Origin: Anaeramoeba flamelloides
Taxonomy: Eukaryota > Metamonada > Anaeramoebidae
Assembly (NCBI GenBank): GCA_027625915.1
Contig: JANTQA010000047.1
Span: forward strand, 5,146,001 to 5,210,000
Length of the DNA stretch: 64,000 bases
Direction: 5' to 3'
A model generated the notes under the pieces. It searched no databases. It saw nothing but the letters and a program-made list of their open reading frames with translations, and was not told the DNA's origin. A program made the translations under genes and the position numbers. Every line of letters begins with the position of its first letter. Within the stretch, counting starts at the first letter, position 1. Of this stretch, positions 60,242 through 64,000 are shown one piece after another.

Positions 60242-60275
60242 ATACAGCCTGAAGTCACCTTACATTGGGCTGTAT
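60242..60275. other. Hairpin, 8-bp perfect stem
   Basis: ATACAGCC at 60242-60249 pairs with GGCTGTAT at 60268-60275 across an 18-base loop. It could belong to a non-coding RNA or a decayed inverted repeat. Confidence 0.35.
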
Positions 60276-60377
60276 CATTTATCTAATAATGACTTGATTA
60301 TTAACCACCATCTTGTCTTGCAAATGGTGAAGGAATTTCTCAAAAGTTGATCTAGTGGCTTTTTAATCGGTTTAATT

Positions 60378-60401
60378 GAACACTTGGGACCGTAAGTGTT
60401 C
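60378..60401. other. Hairpin, 8-bp perfect stem with 8-base loop
   Basis: GAACACTT, loop GGGACCGT, AAGTGTTC. It is compact and lies 130 bp after the first hairpin. No terminator-like T run follows. Confidence 0.35.
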
Positions 60402-60929
60402 TATTGACATTTGTGAAAAAAAAAAATGAAGAATCACTCACAAATCAAAAAAGAACTTTTATAAATATAAGCCACCAAAATAAAATTAAAGAAAAAGTCT
60501 AAACAAAAAGTGGTTATAGAGCATTTCTCAGACTTTAAAATTGAAAAATTTATAATTAGTAATCACGTTTGTAATTTTTATAAGTTTTTATAAAAATAAT
60601 TCAAAGAATGATACTATTAACTAATAGTTCACAAATTCTGATAATAGGTAAGAAAGCTTTTCTGGAATTTCTTTACGAAAGTGACAAAACCCTTAATTAG
60701 GCTTAATTTTACACAAAAACAAACCTCTTTTTTTCAAAATCACAATATTATTTATTTAAAGCAAATAATTTGTTTTTATCAAAATTGTTCGAATTAACCG
60801 AAGAAAATAATATTTAAACAAGAATTTAATTGACACCCAACACGTAATGACAAGATAAAGAAAAGTAATATTTATTTTTTATCTTTTTGTTTATTTGAAA
60901 ATTATTAATTCTGAAAGCTTGCTTTTGAA

Positions 60930-63900
60930 ATGCCACCAAAAAAAAAAGGAAAAAAAAAAACAAATCAAAAACAGCTCAACAAAAAACGTGAAAAAGTTAT
61001 TGAAGACAAAACTTTTGGGTTAAAAAACAAAAACCGATCGTCAAAAGTTCAAAAGTATATTACAAATGTACGATCACAAGTTTATGGAGAAAACACAAAA
61101 CACGGTCGCAAAAAAAAACAAGTTGCCCAAAAAAAAAAACGTGCAGCAAAGCAACGTTCCGAATTAGAATCCCTTTACAAGAGCATGATGATGCCTATAG
61201 GTGGCGCCTCGAACCGCAAGAAAGTTGGAAAAAAGAAACAACGTAAGCAAAATAGAAAGAATGAAGAAGAACTACTTAAAAAAGAAAAACTTGGGGATAG
61301 ACCCGAGGAAGAACTGGCATTTGGGTTTGAAGATGCTTTATCTCTTGAAAAATTTATTCGAGAAGAAGTAATTATTATTTATTTTTTATTTTATTTTTTT
61401 TTTTTTTTTTTTTGTCTATCTTTTGTTATTACTTTGATTTTAAACAAAACCTTCGGCTTTTGTGATTCAAAACTAAATACTGTAATTACAAAACTATTCC
61501 TAAATTGAACTTTGTAATTGTGATATTTGCTCTGGTTTTTTATTCTTCAAAAAAAAAAACAATCAGATCTTTGGAGAATTAATAAAATGCATTTTAAAAT
61601 TTTTAAAAAGATCCAAAAAATCAGTAGATATTAATTGCAAAACAAATTGAACGAAATTTTCATTCTTCTTTGCAAAAAAAGAGTTTTTAAAATAAATCAT
61701 CAAAAATTCAATTTTTTAATTCTGATTTTAAAACTCTTCAAGAAGATTAAATTATTAATTTCCGTTTTAGAATTGAAACTTTTGATGATTTGTTATAACT
61801 TTTTATTCCTATTTGTTGCAAAACAAATTGAACAAAATTTTCATTCAGCTTTCAATAAAATGGTTTCAAATCATGTAACAGTCAAAATTTTTCATAACCT
61901 CAAAGAATTTAAGCTTAAATTATTAATTCACCATTTTAGAATTGGGAACTTTGATGATTTATTTGAATTATTTCGCAAACGATTTTTCAGAAAAGCCGAA
62001 TGAAGGTTTGGTTAAGTTTTTTTTGGAAAGCTGAATGAAAATTTGGTTCCTTTTGTTTTGTCATTAACAACAATTCTTCTTTTAAGTTTTTGTTATTGTG
62101 ATTTTTTTGGAAAGTTGAATGAAAATTTTGTTCAAAAGAATTTTTCAATTAACAGTAGGTCAAAGAAACAGAATTGTGATCAAAGTGTCCCATTAATAAA
62201 TGAAAACTTTATATTTATTAATTTTGATAAAATTTTGCATTTCTACAATGACCACAAATACACCACAGAATTTCTTACAATGAGGAAGAAAAAATAGCCC
62301 TCAAATTATTTGGGATCCATCAAAAATTGCAATCGCTAACACCCCAATCTATGAATATTTGCAATCTAACGGTATGTTCTGTTGTGTTCAGTTTAGCTTT
62401 TAAAGTTGGTATTTGATTTTCAACAATTTTAAGCCTTTCCCTTCTAGGATCAAGTCCAAGCCACTACTGTGAATTTGCTTCATATTTGAGGAGTGGCTTA
62501 ATCTCTAAAAATGATAATGTGAAAGTGCGACTTCTTTTGTTTGAAAAAATTCAAATAACAAAACAAATTTTTCCAGATCTTCAACAACAAAAATTCAAAG
62601 AAAGAAGGGTAAAAATACAAAGGATTTTCAAAACATGAAAAATTTAAAGGAACCAAAAAAAAATTTCAGAAAATAATCTCCCTTTCAGGACAAATTTAAA
62701 AGTCGAGCCATCAATTTAAAGACTTAAAAGTTGAAAAATATCTTTCACAAATTTTGTTAATTGAAATGTTTATTAGCTGCTAAAAAATTCGACTTTTTTC
62801 CAAAATTAAATATTTTCATAAATGATTATTTTGTAAAACCATTTCCACACATATATTAGAAGTATATTGAAAATACAACCTGTTTAATAGAAAGGGGACA
62901 AAGATATATCTTTCACTTTTTAAGTTACTAATTATTGAATAAATCTTTAAAAATAGGATAATTAAAAATGAAATAAAATAAAATAATTAATAAAAATTGT
63001 AATGTGCTCTTCCAATAAAAAACTTAAGTATAATAGTATGTTTAAAAAAGTAAATTTAGAACTCTAATAAGTAATTAAATTTTCAGTTTTGTTTTTTAAA
63101 GACCAAAAATACTATTTTTTTGATAGATCATATTAAAAACTTTTTTGAAACAAAAAACCAAACAACCTCAAAAAGTTTTTTTGTTTATTAAATTAATTTT
63201 TTTACACTTAAATATCTTGCTTTTTTTCATAAGTTGCTAGTACATGCGGAAAAATTGGTGTCTTAATATTTAAAGTTTTTGGAAAAATGGCAAATTTAGT
63301 AAAAAAACTTAAAATATCAAGACATCGATTTTGCACATGTGTAGTTCTGATGTCCATTTTTTTTAAACTTTAAAACTATTTACCTTTCAAAAAAATCAAA
63401 ACATTCACAATGATCAAAATTCATTTAATATTTTTGAAGATTAATACTCACTTAAATGAAATACTTTTTTTCTTTTTCTAATTTTTTTTCGAATTTTTTT
63501 TCTAATTTTTTTTTTAATTATTTTTCTAATTTTTTTGATTTATTTAATAATTAAAATTTCAATTTATATTATACCCCCTTTCATATTAATCTTGAACAAT
63601 CCGTTTTCTATAGAGACTCAAAGTAAAAGATACAGTATTATTAACAACTGAAACATTTAACAAATGGAAAGAAGAAGAAAAAAAAAAGAAAAATAAAGAC
63701 AAAAAAAAAAAAGAGAAAAAGAAAAAATTAACAGGAAGAGAACAATATCTAAAATCAAAGGGAGGATTTATTGATGCAATTGAAGCAATGGATGTAAAGG
63801 AATATGAAGTGCGAGGTACTTTAGATGAAGAAGAAGAAAAGGGAAAAGAAAAAGAAAACGAAAACGAAAACGAAAAGGAAAAGGAAAATGAAAATGAAAA

Positions 63901-64000
63901 GGAAAAGGAAAACGAAAAGGAAACTAAAGAAGAAAAAAATGTAGAAATTAATGAAGATTTATTTGGTGAAGAAAATTTAGATGATTTACTTGATGAAATC
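60930..64000 (+). CDS. ZC3H15-like: ZC3H15/DFRP1/Tma46 homologue lacking CCCH fingers (partial at window end)
   Basis: Exon 1 is 60930-61367 (146 residues) and exon 2 runs from 63614 to beyond the window edge (129 codons seen). The N-terminus, MPPKKKGKKK followed by VIEDKTFGLKNKN, is the ZC3H15/DFRP1/Tma46 signature. Exon 1 ends SLEKFIREE and exon 2 opens RLKVKDTVLLTTETFNKWK, matching the human stretch from SLEDLIERER to ITLESFLAWK without a gap across the junction. Later come LTGREQYLKS and a Lys/Glu/Asn run, then EDLFGEENLDDLLDEI, the acidic family C-terminus. Donor GTAATT, acceptor TTCTATAG, phase 0, intron 2246 bp. The family binds and stabilises the GTPase DRG1 on ribosomes. Between the N-terminal helix region (about 85) and SLEKF the two CCCH zinc fingers of the family are missing: exon 1 has no Cys at all. 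Only a few codons should remain beyond the window. Confidence 0.85.
61634..61964 (+). repeat. Tandem duplication of an exon-like unit inside the ZC3H15-like intron
   Basis: Unit 1 (61634-61794) and unit 2 (61815-61964) both start TTGCAAAACAAATTGAAC and end with TTTAGAATTG then CTTTGATGATTT. Unit 2 reads as AKQIEQNFHSAF, then about 30 residues, then RIGNFDDLFELF. Unit 1 in the same frame keeps AKQIERNFHSSL and RIETFDDLL but has stop codons between them. So a coding unit was probably duplicated and one copy decayed. Confidence 0.5.
62298..62727 (+). CDS. Candidate small-exon gene nested in the ZC3H15-like intron
   Basis: Three segments join in frame through two short GT-AG introns: up to 62371, then 62448-62608, then 62689-62727 ending in TAA. 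Introns are 62372-62447 (76 bp, GTATGT...CCTTCTAG) and 62609-62688 (80 bp, GTAAAA...CCCTTTCAG). The product includes WDPSKIAIANTPIYEYLQ, then SSPSHYCEFASYLRSGL, then VRLLLFEKIQITKQIFPDL, and ends KERR followed by DKFKSRAINLKT. It is helical and unlike the low-complexity background. The first segment is open from about 62283; its own acceptor or start is not settled (AATAG at 62293-62297 is possible). No family recognised. It may be a live nested gene, the tail of a gene whose earlier exons lie in 61600-62280, or a recently dead copy. Confidence 0.4.

Larger units (their letters stand above)
60061..60929. other. Upstream region of the ZC3H15-like gene with two hairpins
   Basis: Less AT-rich than most gaps around 60100-60400. 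It contains the stems at 60242-60275 and 60378-60401. No coding exon is supported. The final 100 bp should hold promoter and leader of the gene at 60930. Confidence 0.45.

Noticed and set aside
61635-62003. Single 122-codon gene in the ZC3H15-like intron
   Set aside because: The frame starts inside one repeat unit in a different phase and only becomes protein-like in unit 2; it is better described as a duplicated unit.

Overview
The window looks like nuclear DNA of a free-living protist. It is strongly AT-rich, its genes carry GT-AG introns, and the proteins are the eukaryotic types UCH37, USP9X, FANCM and ZC3H15. They are padded with Lys/Glu, Asn and Asp low-complexity tracts. The long Lys-Glu/Asn-Glu runs recall Anaeramoeba (Metamonada), but that placement is a guess from style. 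The standard genetic code fits every gene, and I saw no tRNA, rRNA, CRISPR or bacterial-type operon.

Layout. 1-9134: a dispersed repeat, a CTP-dependent polyprenol/phytol kinase-like membrane enzyme (+), two inverted-repeat elements and a FANCM/Mph1/Hef-type DNA helicase (+). 9135-19943: mostly non-coding, with several small inverted-repeat elements and one small unknown gene (-). 19944-23696: UCH37/UCHL5 (-), which I reconstruct from two open segments across a 2.6-kb intron, with a probable start codon split by a further intron. 23697-28774: repeats and nothing I can call a gene. 28775-32044: an unknown basic/acidic nuclear-looking protein (+) converging on a bZIP factor (-). 37201-49691: a roughly 3500-residue USP9X-like deubiquitinase (-) in four exons. 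49692-55137: repeats, including a 1.2-kb element with palindromic ATCGCGAT arrays. 55138-57897: a 919-residue protein (+) that I read as three receiver-like alpha/beta domains followed by a degenerate PARP/ART-like domain. 60930-64000: a ZC3H15/DFRP1/Tma46 homologue (+), cut by the window edge, that lacks the family's CCCH zinc fingers. Its 2.2-kb intron hides a set of small exons of another gene.

How the genes relate. They are housekeeping or regulatory genes without visible co-regulation. Two are deubiquitinases: UCH37 normally works at the proteasome through RPN13 and in the INO80 complex, and USP9X is a large cytosolic trimming enzyme. FANCM acts at stalled forks, and ZC3H15 stabilises the ribosome-associated GTPase DRG1. 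The space between genes is largely decayed inverted-repeat DNA elements, several with TA target sites as in the Tc1/mariner group, plus longer dispersed repeats present two or three times.

Best candidates for something new: the receiver-like/ART fusion protein, the zinc-finger-less ZC3H15, the element with ATCGCGAT arrays, and the hidden small-exon gene. All family assignments come from reading motifs by eye; no database search was run.
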